DNA of 40,795 nt, from contig CANBDZ010000007.1 in the NCBI GenBank assembly GCA_947367375.1, positions 1 through 40,795 on the forward strand, given 5' to 3'. The DNA comes from an uncultured Bacteroidales bacterium. Lineage in GTDB: Bacteria; Bacteroidota; Bacteroidia; Bacteroidales; UBA932. The notes beneath the pieces were generated by a model that saw only the letters and a list, made by a program, of their open reading frames with translations, did not search any database and was not told the origin of the DNA. Each line of letters starts with the position of its first letter. Positions within the stretch are counted from its first letter, which is position 1. This document shows, in pieces, positions 18,191 to 26,410 of this stretch. A program made the translations under genes and the position numbers.

Positions 18191-18985
18191 ATGAGAGTTC
18201 TTATTCATCAGAATGCAGCTGAAGGCTCTGTATGGGCCGCAAAATACATCGTGTCACGCATTAAGGCTAAGGCCGCAGTGACAGACCGTCCATTTGTTCT
18301 CGGACTTCCTACCGGAGGTACTCCTGTAGCAACCTACCAGGAGCTTATCAGAATGTACCAGGCAGGTGAGGTGTCATTCAAGAATGTCATCACTTTCAAT
18401 ATGGATGAGTATGTAGGTCTTCCTGAGGAGCACCCTGAGAGTTATCATTCATTTATGGCAAGAAACTTCTTCGATCACGTAGACGTTCCGAAGGAGAATA
18501 TCAACATCCTTAACGGAAATGCCGAGGATCTCGCAGCTGAATGTGCAGCATATGAGGCAAAGATCGTTGCTGCCGGCGGTATTGATCTCTTCATGGGTGG
18601 AGTAGGTGAGGATGGTCACCTTGCTTTCAATGAGCCATATTCATCTCTCGTGTCACGCACAAGAGTAAAGAGCCTTACTTATGACACCATAGTAGTTAAC
18701 TCGCGTTTCTTTGACGGTGACATCAGCAAGGTACCTACAACAGCCCTTACAGTGGGTGTCGGTACAGTAATGGATGCTAAGGAAGTACTCGTTCTCGCAT
18801 TCGGTCACAAGAAGGCAAATGCCCTTCGTGAGGCTATCGAGGGAGCATATTCACAGAAGTGCACCTTGTCAGCTCTCCAGGCTCATCCGCACGGAATCAT
18901 CGTTACTGACGAGCTCGCTGTAGGTGAACTCAAGGTAAATACATACAGATATTTCAAGGATATCGAGAAGGAAAACCTTCTCTAA
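18191..18985 (+). CDS. nagB: Glucosamine-6-phosphate deaminase
   Basis: NagB converts glucosamine-6-phosphate to fructose-6-phosphate and ammonia, feeding amino sugars into glycolysis. The 264-residue protein keeps every catalytic residue at the E. coli numbering: Asp72 in [10 protein letters not shown], and Asp141, His143 and Glu148 in [13 protein letters not shown]. The phosphate-binding loop [13 protein letters not shown] is present. It lies directly behind the PIG-L fusion and shares the promoter at 16203-16234, so deacetylation and deamination of an N-acetylated amino sugar could be coupled. A strong terminator follows. Confidence 0.97.
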   Translation: MRVLIHQNAAEGSVWAAKYIVSRIKAKAAVTDRPFVLGLPTGGTPVATYQELIRMYQAGEVSFKNVITFNMDEYVGLPEEHPESYHSFMARNFFDHVDVPKENINILNGNAEDLAAECAAYEAKIVAAGGIDLFMGGVGEDGHLAFNEPYSSLVSRTRVKSLTYDTIVVNSRFFDGDISKVPTTALTVGVGTVMDAKEVLVLAFGHKKANALREAIEGAYSQKCTLSALQAHPHGIIVTDELAVGELKVNTYRYFKDIEKENLL

Positions 18986-19004
18986 TCTAAGGATATATAT
19001 AAGT

Positions 19005-19035
19005 CGCCTTCAATGCAAATTGAAGGCGTTTTTTT
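19005..19035 (+). terminator. Intrinsic terminator after nagB
   Basis: A perfect 10-bp stem CGCCTTCAAT (19005-19014) and ATTGAAGGCG (19019-19028) closes a GCAA tetraloop and is followed by seven T residues. Confidence 0.93.
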
Positions 19036-19045
19036 ATTTTTTGTG

Positions 19046-19053
19046 TATATTTG
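19046..19053 (+). promoter_or_regulatory. Putative -7 element of the membrane M28 peptidase gene
   Basis: TATATTTG matches TAnnTTTG and lies 42 bp before the ATG at 19096. The -33 position falls in the upstream terminator, so only the -7 part is supported. Confidence 0.45.
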
Positions 19054-19095
19054 CCGGGTCGTATGACACGTATTAAACACTAAATCTACATTTAT

Positions 19096-20817
19096 ATGAA
19101 TAAATTAAGACCATTTATTCTCGCTGCTGTCGTAGTGCTGGCAGGACTGCTCGCATACGGACTGTGGACAATTCCAAGCCCTAAACCTGTTGATGCTGAA
19201 GGATTTTCATCAGCACGCGTTGTAAAGGACATCGAGGTCCTTTCAAAAGAACATCATTCTGTTGCTCATCCTGAGGAAAGAGCAAAGGTCAGAGAGTATC
19301 TCATCGGAAGACTGAAAGGACTCGGTGCTGACACCGTGCAGCTTTTCAGCTATGACTCGCTGACAGGACCAGAGAACAAGCACGTTGTATATACATTCGA
19401 TGCTCACAATATCGTAGCGGACTTCCATCCTCTCAAGGAGACTGAAGACACAACTTACCTTATGCTTGTGGCACATTATGACTCAAGGTATTCTCAGCCT
19501 ATGCCTAAGGACACCGTGTGGTCTTATGGTGCAGCTGATGACGGCTACGGTGTAGGTGTGATCCTCGAGACTATGAACCACCTCCTTAAGACCCGTGACA
19601 ACTGGTCGCAGGGAGTGAAGGTGCTCTTCACAGATGCTGAGGAGGTCGGCATGGTCGGAATGAAGGCCATGTGGAAGAATGACAGGGATGCCTTCGACAA
19701 GGTCGGCTTTATGATCAACATCGAGGCTCGCGGACCTATGGGACCATGCCTCCTTTTTGAGGCTTGCCCTGGCAATGAGAAGGTTATGGATCTTTATGCT
19801 GAGGCTGCAAAGTACCCATATACTTATTCCCTTACTACTGTGGTATATAACTTCATGCCTAACTTCACAGACTTCACAATCGTGAAGGATGAGATTCCTG
19901 GCTTGAACTTCTCTACTATTGCAGACATCAACCATTATCATACAGATCTTGACAACTTCAGCAACATCAGAGAGAAGTCTATCCAGCACTATGGTGCCCA
20001 GGTTCTTCCTATCGCAATGAAGTATGTTACTGAGCCTGCATATGCAGATAAGGACTATTTCAGGGCAGATGCTGATGCAACCAACTTCACTATTCCTGCT
20101 CTTGGCCTCTTCAACTTCAGCAAGGGTATGTACAAGGTTGTGTGCTGTGTGATCTTCCTTGTGTTCCTCCTTCTCCTTGCATTTGAGGGATTACGCGGAA
20201 GAATGAAGGCGTCTAAGGTGTTCGCTACATCTTTGAAGGTCCTTGTTTCAGGTCTTGGAGTACTCGCTGCGGGGCTTCTCCTTGCATATGTGTGCTCGGC
20301 TATTGCCGGCGCGAAGTTCAAGCTCTTCGGTATCATCCAGGGTGTGCCTTTCGACAATGTGGCAATGATTATCGCTACAGTTGTGATCTTTGCCGCTACT
20401 TTGGCTGTGTACATTTCAAAGAGAAGAAAGGCTGTCCGTGAGGTGGCTGGTTCAATGCGTACAAGTGCAACATACAATGCAATCAGCAAGCACGCATACA
20501 CAACTCTCTTCGGAACTCTTGCCCTTATGTTTGTACTTGGCGCAGTGCTTCTCTTCGCCCTCGGTGAGAACCTTATGTTCTTCATCCCTCTTGCATTCGC
20601 TACCATTGCAATGGTGCTCTATCACCTTACCAACCTCAAGCTCTGGCTCGTGGCTGCCATCGGAATGATCCTGCTTCACGCATTCTCATTCCTCTACGCC
20701 CTCACAATGGCCCTCACCCTCGGAGCCTTCGGCGCAGTAGCAATGCTCGCATTCTTCGACATGATGGTCCTCATCCCGCTCGCGGACCTCTACATCCTTG
20801 CCCCAGCAAAGAAGTAA
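19096..20817 (+). CDS. Membrane M28 family metallopeptidase with intact metal site
   Basis: This 573-residue protein has an N-terminal membrane anchor (about 7-24), an extracytoplasmic M28 domain (about 40-320) and a C-terminal region with about six hydrophobic helices (about 345-570). The dizinc motifs are intact: VAHYDSR (His127, Asp129), GAADDGYG (Asp148), TDAEEVGMVG (Glu182-Glu183), NIEARG (Glu210) and HYHTDLDN (His282). It resembles ERMP1/Pff1-like membrane aminopeptidases and probably removes N-terminal residues from peptides in the periplasm; the actual substrate is unknown. It gives a useful contrast with the M28/TonB fusion at 7163, which has lost these residues. It appears to be transcribed alone between two terminators. 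Confidence 0.9.
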   Translation: MNKLRPFILAAVVVLAGLLAYGLWTIPSPKPVDAEGFSSARVVKDIEVLSKEHHSVAHPEERAKVREYLIGRLKGLGADTVQLFSYDSLTGPENKHVVYTFDAHNIVADFHPLKETEDTTYLMLVAHYDSRYSQPMPKDTVWSYGAADDGYGVGVILETMNHLLKTRDNWSQGVKVLFTDAEEVGMVGMKAMWKNDRDAFDKVGFMINIEARGPMGPCLLFEACPGNEKVMDLYAEAAKYPYTYSLTTVVYNFMPNFTDFTIVKDEIPGLNFSTIADINHYHTDLDNFSNIREKSIQHYGAQVLPIAMKYVTEPAYADKDYFRADADATNFTIPALGLFNFSKGMYKVVCCVIFLVFLLLLAFEGLRGRMKASKVFATSLKVLVSGLGVLAAGLLLAYVCSAIAGAKFKLFGIIQGVPFDNVAMIIATVVIFAATLAVYISKRRKAVREVAGSMRTSATYNAISKHAYTTLFGTLALMFVLGAVLLFALGENLMFFIPLAFATIAMVLYHLTNLKLWLVAAIGMILLHAFSFLYALTMALTLGAFGAVAMLAFFDMMVLIPLADLYILAPAKK

Positions 20818-20837
20818 TGTCAATCAAATATATATGA

Positions 20838-20872
20838 AAACAGGTGGCTAAGTCGAACTTAGCCACCTGTTT
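20838..20872. terminator. Bidirectional terminator between M28 and M16 genes
   Basis: A perfect 16-bp stem AAACAGGTGGCTAAGT (20838-20853) and ACTTAGCCACCTGTTT (20857-20872) closes a CGA loop. The convergent genes end 20 nt to either side. Its left flank matches the terminator at 16149-16189 over 15 bases. Confidence 0.85.
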
Positions 20873-20892
20873 CAGTATATAGATATATCGGA

Positions 20893-23787
20893 TTAATATC
20901 CGAAGATTTCTTCGAGGGTGAGGGTCTGGATTGGGCCGAGGGTCTTGAGGTAGTCTGTGTCAAGGTCCTTGATGTCGCCCAGGATGCCGTAGACATATTT
21001 CCTGTTCTTCACCCATTCCTGCTGTGTTGCCTTCACATCGTCGAGTGTGAGAGTCTGCGCTACCTCGAAGATCTGCTTTGAGCGTGGCTCTGTGAGGCCC
21101 AGCTCGCGGCTTCTGATGTAGCTGCCGATGATCTGGCTGTTTGACACTCTTTCTGTTCTGATGCGGCTTACAAGTGCCTCCTTTGCGATGCTGAACGCTG
21201 TCTCTGACTCAGGCATGTCGTTGATGATCTCGTCGAAAGCCTCGATTGCAGTCTCCATCTTGTCATTCTGAGTGGCGATGAAAGCGTAGTACATGTAAGT
21301 GTCTTCCTTGTGTGCAGGCATATAGAGACGTGCGCTTGAAGAGTAAGCGAGACCGCGTGCCTCACGCATCTCCTGGAACACGATTGCGTTCATTCCGCCT
21401 CCGAAGTACTCGTTGTACAGGTTGATGTGTGGATCAGCTGCAAGGTCGAGCTTCTCTCCTCTGTTAGAGTACTGGAAGTAGTAGATCTGCTTTGCATCGT
21501 ATGGAGCAACGTACACCTTGTTCTCTGTTGCAGGAAGATATGTGGTGTAGGTTCTCTCAAGTGGCTTAGGATTCTCCGCAACCTTGTGGTTTGCAGCCAA
21601 AAGCTCAGTTGCTTCAGCTACCGTAGCAGGACCATAGTAACGGATCTCGTGCTCGCATCCGAGAACCTCACGGATCTTTGAAAGAAGCTCCTCAGATGTG
21701 ATGTTCTTGATCTGCTCGTCTGTCATTGTGGTCTTCTTGATGTACTCAGGACCGTAGAAGATGTACTCCTGAAGAGCGCTGAAGCAAGTACTCTGGTTGA
21801 GTTTTGCGTCTGTACGGTACTTGAGCATATCAGCCTTGAGGTTAGCAAGAATCTCCTCATTCGGAATCGCATTGTAGGCGAGATCTTCTACGATGGCCAT
21901 AGCCTGAGGCATATTCTCAGCAAGTCCGCTTACAGAGACAGCTGTCTGGTTGCTGCTTGATGTAAGTCTGAAGCTGCATGCAAGCTGATACATCTCCTGT
22001 GCGATCTCCTCAGCGCTTCTGGTAGGAGTGCCGAGATAGCTGATGTAGTCGAATGCAAGGTTGAGAGCCGGGTCTGTCTCGATACCTGTGTTGTAGACAT
22101 AGCTGATGTTAGTGATGTCATTAAGCTTGTTCTGTGCGTAGAGAACTTCCATACCGTTCACATCGAAGAACTTCATGTTCTTGTCGTAGTCTACATAGAC
22201 AGGCTCGATAGGCTCAACTTCTGTTGCCTGGATCTCAGCAAGGAATGCGCTCTGTGCATCACGATTGGCCTTGATAGGGGTAATCTTAGGTGCAGAAACC
22301 TTCTGGACTGTCTTGTCCTCTCCCTGTCTCTTGTAAATCACAGCATAGTTGTTGTCCTTGAGGTATTTGTTTGCCCAATCTACAACATCCTGCTTAGTTA
22401 CCTTTCCAAGGTTCTCAAGAAGTGCCACTTCATCTGCCCAGTCAGTTCCGTTGATGAAAGACTGTACATACATGTCTGCTCTGTCTTCATTGCTCTCAAG
22501 CGATCTCATCTGATTCATCTTGAGGTTGTTGATTGTACCTGTAAGCAGGGCCTCGTCGAATTCTCCGTTGCGAAGCTTTACGATTTCACCCATGACAAGG
22601 TCCTTTGCCTGCTCGAGGGTCTGGCCTTCCTTAGGGTTTGCCATAATGATAAATTCACCTCCGTCAGGTCTTGTGTAAGACATTGCATCAGCTCCGAGGA
22701 CCTTCTGCTGCTGGTTGAGGTCGAGATCGATCAGACCGGCAGAGCCGTTTGAAAGTACATAAGCTACTACGTCTGCAATCATCGCATCCTCAGTTCCTGC
22801 TCCCGGATACTTCCAGCCGATCATCACGTTTTCCGCGTCAAGACCGTAGACATCCTTGCTTACAGGAGTCTCAATCACTGTCTTGGTCTCGAAATCCACC
22901 TCAGGAAGATCCTTGTTAGGCTCCATCTGACCGAAGTACTTCTCGATCACAGCAAGCATCTTGTCTGGGTCGAAATCACCGCTGAGACAGATAGCCATGT
23001 TGTTAGGAACATAATAGGTCTTGTGGTAGTTCTTGATGTTAGTGATCGATGGATTCTTCAGGTGCTCCTGAGTTCCAAGCACTGTCTGTGTTCCGTATGG
23101 ATGGTCAGAGAAAAGGATTCCGTCCATAGCCTCGAGAGCCTTGCGGAAGTCTCTTGTGAGTGACATGTTCTTTTCCTCATACACAGTCTCAAGCTCTGTG
23201 TGGAAACCTCTGATCACAGGGTTCATGAAACGGTCTGCCTCGATGCGTGCCCAGTTCTCGATCTGGTTTGAAGGAATGTCCTCTACATACACAGTCATGT
23301 CTGTAGAAGTGTAGGCATTGGTACCTTCAGCTCCGATCACTGACATGAGCTTGTCATACTCGTTAGGAATGAAATAGTCTGAAGCCAAGTAGCTTACAGA
23401 GTCGATCTTCTGGTAAATACGTGCTCTTTCAGCCTCATCCTCGGTGTTGCGGTACACCTCGAACAATGCCTCGATCTCGTCCAGAAGCGGTTTCTCAGCG
23501 GCGTAGTCTGCTGTTCCGAACTTCTGGCTTCCCTTGAACATGAGGTGTTCGAAGTAGTGGGCGAGTCCTGTTGTTTCAGAAGGGTCGTTCTTACCTCCGA
23601 CCTTCACTGCAATGTAGGTCTGGATGCGGGGAGTCTCCTTATTTACACTCATATACACCTTGAGTCCGTTGTCAAGGGTGTACATCTTTGTACCCAGCGG
23701 GTCATTTGCCACAGTTTCATACTTGTACTGTGAGCAGCTTGCGAGCACTGCCAAGAGTGCTCCAAGAATCAGTGTTCTTATCTTCAT
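20893..23787 (-). CDS. M16 family zinc metallopeptidase lipoprotein
   Basis: This 964-residue protein has a lipoprotein signal with lipobox LASC (Cys18), placing it in the cell envelope. The first M16 (insulinase/pitrilysin) domain carries the inverted zinc motif HYFEH at 77-81 and the downstream glutamate region ETVYEEKN near 200. The second half (from about 510) repeats the fold without the motif, as in the two-domain M16 clamshell enzymes, and the full length matches that class. Such enzymes degrade short peptides inside a closed chamber. The gene starts 24 nt after the stop of the YugP-type peptidase gene and is probably cotranscribed with it. Confidence 0.93.
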   Translation of the reverse strand: MKIRTLILGALLAVLASCSQYKYETVANDPLGTKMYTLDNGLKVYMSVNKETPRIQTYIAVKVGGKNDPSETTGLAHYFEHLMFKGSQKFGTADYAAEKPLLDEIEALFEVYRNTEDEAERARIYQKIDSVSYLASDYFIPNEYDKLMSVIGAEGTNAYTSTDMTVYVEDIPSNQIENWARIEADRFMNPVIRGFHTELETVYEEKNMSLTRDFRKALEAMDGILFSDHPYGTQTVLGTQEHLKNPSITNIKNYHKTYYVPNNMAICLSGDFDPDKMLAVIEKYFGQMEPNKDLPEVDFETKTVIETPVSKDVYGLDAENVMIGWKYPGAGTEDAMIADVVAYVLSNGSAGLIDLDLNQQQKVLGADAMSYTRPDGGEFIIMANPKEGQTLEQAKDLVMGEIVKLRNGEFDEALLTGTINNLKMNQMRSLESNEDRADMYVQSFINGTDWADEVALLENLGKVTKQDVVDWANKYLKDNNYAVIYKRQGEDKTVQKVSAPKITPIKANRDAQSAFLAEIQATEVEPIEPVYVDYDKNMKFFDVNGMEVLYAQNKLNDITNISYVYNTGIETDPALNLAFDYISYLGTPTRSAEEIAQEMYQLACSFRLTSSSNQTAVSVSGLAENMPQAMAIVEDLAYNAIPNEEILANLKADMLKYRTDAKLNQSTCFSALQEYIFYGPEYIKKTTMTDEQIKNITSEELLSKIREVLGCEHEIRYYGPATVAEATELLAANHKVAENPKPLERTYTTYLPATENKVYVAPYDAKQIYYFQYSNRGEKLDLAADPHINLYNEYFGGGMNAIVFQEMREARGLAYSSSARLYMPAHKEDTYMYYAFIATQNDKMETAIEAFDEIINDMPESETAFSIAKEALVSRIRTERVSNSQIIGSYIRSRELGLTEPRSKQIFEVAQTLTLDDVKATQQEWVKNRKYVYGILGDIKDLDTDYLKTLGPIQTLTLEEIFGY

Positions 23788-23811
23788 ATGGTTGGGGATT
23801 GGTTTTCTCTT

Positions 23812-24483
23812 TTAGTCGCGGCGTGCCATGCCGATATAATAAAGGAGGGTTGCAAGTGAACTCAATGCAGCTACAACATAGGTATATGCAGCCCACTTAA
23901 GTGCGTCGATGGCCATAGGCTGAGTGCGGCTGTCTGTTATTCCGCTTGCCGAAAGCCACGAGATGGCTCTGCTGCTGGCGTTGATCTCTACAGGGAGGGT
24001 TATAAAGCTGAAGAGGGTAGTGAGGGCAAAGAGGCCTATGCCAAGCCAGAGGAGTCCAGGGAATACGTTGATGAATATGACTCCTGCCAGGAGTACCCAC
24101 TGAACGATGCTAGATGCGAAGCTCACGGCAGGTACAAGGGCTGTGCGCATACGCACTGGGGCATAACCTTTGGCATACTGGACAGCGTGACCGCACTCGT
24201 GTGCAGCGACAGCTGCGGCAGCGATGCTTCTGCTTGCATATACACTTTCGCTCAATGCGACAGTCTTGGTCTGAGGGTTGAAGTGGTCGGTGAGCATACC
24301 GCGGGTCGGTACGACCTTCACGTCGTAGATACCGTGGTCGTTCAACATCTTTATAGCTACTTCCGCACCGGACATTCCGTTAGGAAGACCGACCTTGGAA
24401 TACTTGTTGAATCTGCTCTGAAGCGTGTTCTGCACGATGATGCTCACAATAAAAATAACAATCAGAATAAACCAGATGTTCAT
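23812..24483 (-). CDS. YugP-type membrane zinc metallopeptidase
   Basis: This 223-residue protein begins with a membrane helix (MNIWFILIVIFIVSIIV) and has a zinc motif HECGH at 95-99 in the sequence AAAVAAHECGHAVQYAKGY, followed by two to three more hydrophobic helices and a C-terminal helix. This is the neutral zinc metallopeptidase (YugP) family, whose substrates are not known. It is upstream of and close to the M16 peptidase gene, so the pair may form an envelope proteolysis unit. The upstream region shared with alr shows no clear minus-strand TAnnTTTG. Confidence 0.88.
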   Translation of the reverse strand: MNIWFILIVIFIVSIIVQNTLQSRFNKYSKVGLPNGMSGAEVAIKMLNDHGIYDVKVVPTRGMLTDHFNPQTKTVALSESVYASRSIAAAAVAAHECGHAVQYAKGYAPVRMRTALVPAVSFASSIVQWVLLAGVIFINVFPGLLWLGIGLFALTTLFSFITLPVEINASSRAISWLSASGITDSRTQPMAIDALKWAAYTYVVAALSSLATLLYYIGMARRD

Positions 24484-24596
24484 GTTGATATAATTTAATT
24501 ATTAATGATAATACTGACAATTTGTCTGTATGCGGCTGGAATAGCCTCCTGGACAGACGGTGCGTTTGTATGCAAAAATTATACAATATTACAAAG

Positions 24597-24629
24597 TTGA
24601 GAAATTCTGTCATATTTTTAGTATTTTTG
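24597..24629 (+). promoter_or_regulatory. Putative promoter of alr
   Basis: TATTTTTG (24622-24629) matches the -7 consensus, with TTGA (24597-24600) 21 bp upstream. An A/G-rich AAGGAAAGAAG directly precedes the ATG at 24652; it could act as a weak ribosome-binding site. Confidence 0.5.
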
Positions 24630-24651
24630 CAGGCGTTTTTAAGGAAAGAAG

Positions 24652-25761
24652 ATGTTTAGGAATGACGATTTTTCGAGACTTGAGATAAATCTTAACGGCT
24701 GTCTCGATAACTATAAATACTTCAGGTCCAGGATCGACGCTTCGACCAGGCTTCTCGTGCTTGTCAAGGCGAATGCCTATGGCCATGGCGCTGTCCAGTT
24801 CGCTTCCCTTATGGAGGAGGCGGGTGCGGATTATCTCGCGGTTGCTTATCCTGTTGAGGGAATAGAACTGCGTGAGGCAGGAATCAAGGCTCCGATTATG
24901 GTGCTTACAGCCGGAACAGACTTCTTCAATGAGATCATAGACAATTCCCTCGAACCGGGTATTCCAAACCTTTACTCTCTCAAAGCTCTGTGTGAGACTC
25001 TTGACAAGAGGGGAGTGAAGGATTTTCCTGTACACATCAAGCTTGACACAGGAATGCATCGTCTTGGCTTCATGACAGAGGAACTTGAGGAACTTATGGA
25101 CTTCTTGAAGGACTGTCCTCAGGTGAAGGTTAAGTCAGTATATTCACATCTTGCTGCGGCAGACGACCCTTCCAATGACGGGTTTACCCTTGGCCAGATC
25201 GAACTCTTCCAGCAGAACGCCGACCGTCTTTCGTCCGTACTTGAAGAGAAACCGCTTTACCATATCCTTAATTCTGCCGGAATCGAAAGATTCCCTCAGT
25301 TCCAGTTCGATATGGTGCGTCTCGGTATCGGTATATACGGAGTGAGCGCCTTGCCGGGAAATCACCTGAGCACAGTGGCGTCGTTCAAGTGCAAGATCCT
25401 TCAGATCAAGACCTTGAGCCCTGGAGATGGTACAATTGGATATGGCCGTCACGGTAAGATCGCCCCTGAGGGAACAGTGGTGGCTACAATTCCAGTGGGA
25501 TATGCAGACGGACTCGACCGTCATCTCAGCTGCGGAAAGGGCTATTTCACAGTCAACGGCCACAGGGTTCCGACTATCGGAAATATATGTATGGACATGA
25601 CTATGCTCGACGTCACAGGAGTCGATGCCAAGGTCGGTGACACAGTGACAATCTTCGGAGACGATCCGACAGTGACAGATCTCGCAAAGATTCTCGACAC
25701 CATTCCGTACGAAATCCTCACTTCAGTCCCTCGCCGTATCGAAAGGATAATTGTAAAATAG
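24652..25761 (+). CDS. alr: Alanine racemase
   Basis: Alr interconverts L- and D-alanine with PLP, supplying D-alanine for peptidoglycan. The 369-residue protein has the PLP lysine in VLVKANAYGHG (Lys39), the C-terminal domain tyrosine segment GTIGYGRHGKI, the conserved GYADGLDR and CMDMTMLDV blocks, and a regular PLP-barrel followed by a beta domain. The length fits the standalone enzyme rather than the MurF fusion found in some Bacteroidetes. The next gene follows after 18 nt. Confidence 0.96.
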   Translation: MFRNDDFSRLEINLNGCLDNYKYFRSRIDASTRLLVLVKANAYGHGAVQFASLMEEAGADYLAVAYPVEGIELREAGIKAPIMVLTAGTDFFNEIIDNSLEPGIPNLYSLKALCETLDKRGVKDFPVHIKLDTGMHRLGFMTEELEELMDFLKDCPQVKVKSVYSHLAAADDPSNDGFTLGQIELFQQNADRLSSVLEEKPLYHILNSAGIERFPQFQFDMVRLGIGIYGVSALPGNHLSTVASFKCKILQIKTLSPGDGTIGYGRHGKIAPEGTVVATIPVGYADGLDRHLSCGKGYFTVNGHRVPTIGNICMDMTMLDVTGVDAKVGDTVTIFGDDPTVTDLAKILDTIPYEILTSVPRRIERIIVK

Positions 25762-25779
25762 CGTGTAAACCGGAAATAT

Positions 25780-26286
25780 ATGAATACTCCCAACGAATTG
25801 AACAGCAATAAGAAATATAGAGTACTGTTTGTCTGCCTCGGAAATATATGCCGCTCTCCGGCTGCGGAAGGCATCTTCCGACATATAGTGAAGGAAAACG
25901 GTAAGGAGGAGTATTTCAAGATTGATTCAGCGGGAACATATGGCGGACATGCCGGCGAGCATCCTGACAGGAGAATGCGTACAGCCGCTCTCTACCGTGG
26001 CTATGGACTGACTCACAGTTCGCGTCAGATCAGAAGCCTTGACTTCCTGGATTTCGACCTCGTGATAGCTATGGATGACCAGAACTACGAGGATCTCATG
26101 CATCTTGCCCCTTCAGTTGAGGCGACACACAAGATCAAGAGGATGGCATCCTTCCTGACAACTCATAAGATCTCGTACATCCCGGATCCTTACTATTCCG
26201 GCTCAGAAGGCTTCAGCCTCGTCCTCGACCTCCTCGAAGAGGGGTGCCAGAATCTTTATGATAAAATCATCAATTCGGAAATATAA
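25780..26286 (+). CDS. Low-molecular-weight protein tyrosine phosphatase
   Basis: This 168-residue protein has the signature loop VCLGNICRSP with nucleophile Cys19 and Arg25 (CX5R), and the general-acid loop DPYYSG near the C-terminus. Enzymes of this type remove phosphate from protein tyrosines and in bacteria often control capsule export kinases, though no such kinase lies nearby. A short unusual N-terminal extension (MNTPNELNSNKK) precedes the usual start of the domain. It is probably cotranscribed with alr. Confidence 0.93.
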   Translation: MNTPNELNSNKKYRVLFVCLGNICRSPAAEGIFRHIVKENGKEEYFKIDSAGTYGGHAGEHPDRRMRTAALYRGYGLTHSSRQIRSLDFLDFDLVIAMDDQNYEDLMHLAPSVEATHKIKRMASFLTTHKISYIPDPYYSGSEGFSLVLDLLEEGCQNLYDKIINSEI

Positions 26287-26289
26287 AAG

Positions 26290-26402
26290 ATTGCCGGTCA
26301 GGCCGGCAATGACGTCAGATATGAAACAACCATCTCCGGCAATGACGTGATTTTTCATCTTATGGCGATATACAACAGTCATCCCCGGCCTAGACCGGGG
26401 AT
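26290..26402. repeat. Cluster of REP-like palindromes
   Basis: Three related units fill the convergent gap between the tyrosine phosphatase and the ROK gene. ATTGCCGG (26290-26297) pairs with CCGGCAAT (26303-26310). The sequence CCGGCAATGACGT occurs twice (26303-26315 and 26336-26348). ATCCCCGG (26381-26388) pairs with CCGGGGAT (26395-26402). The last unit is followed by a GCTGTTTTT tract and could also terminate transcription. It shares its GTCATCCCCG core with 6508-6528. Confidence 0.7.
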
Positions 26403-26410
26403 CGCTGTTT

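Noticed and set aside
20055-20606. Minus-strand ORF of 183 aa inside the membrane M28 gene
   Set aside because: It is a shadow frame of a well-supported gene, rich in residues expected from antisense translation.
26290-26402. CRISPR array
   Set aside because: The repeated units are short palindromes with unequal spacing, only two or three copies, and no cas genes nearby.
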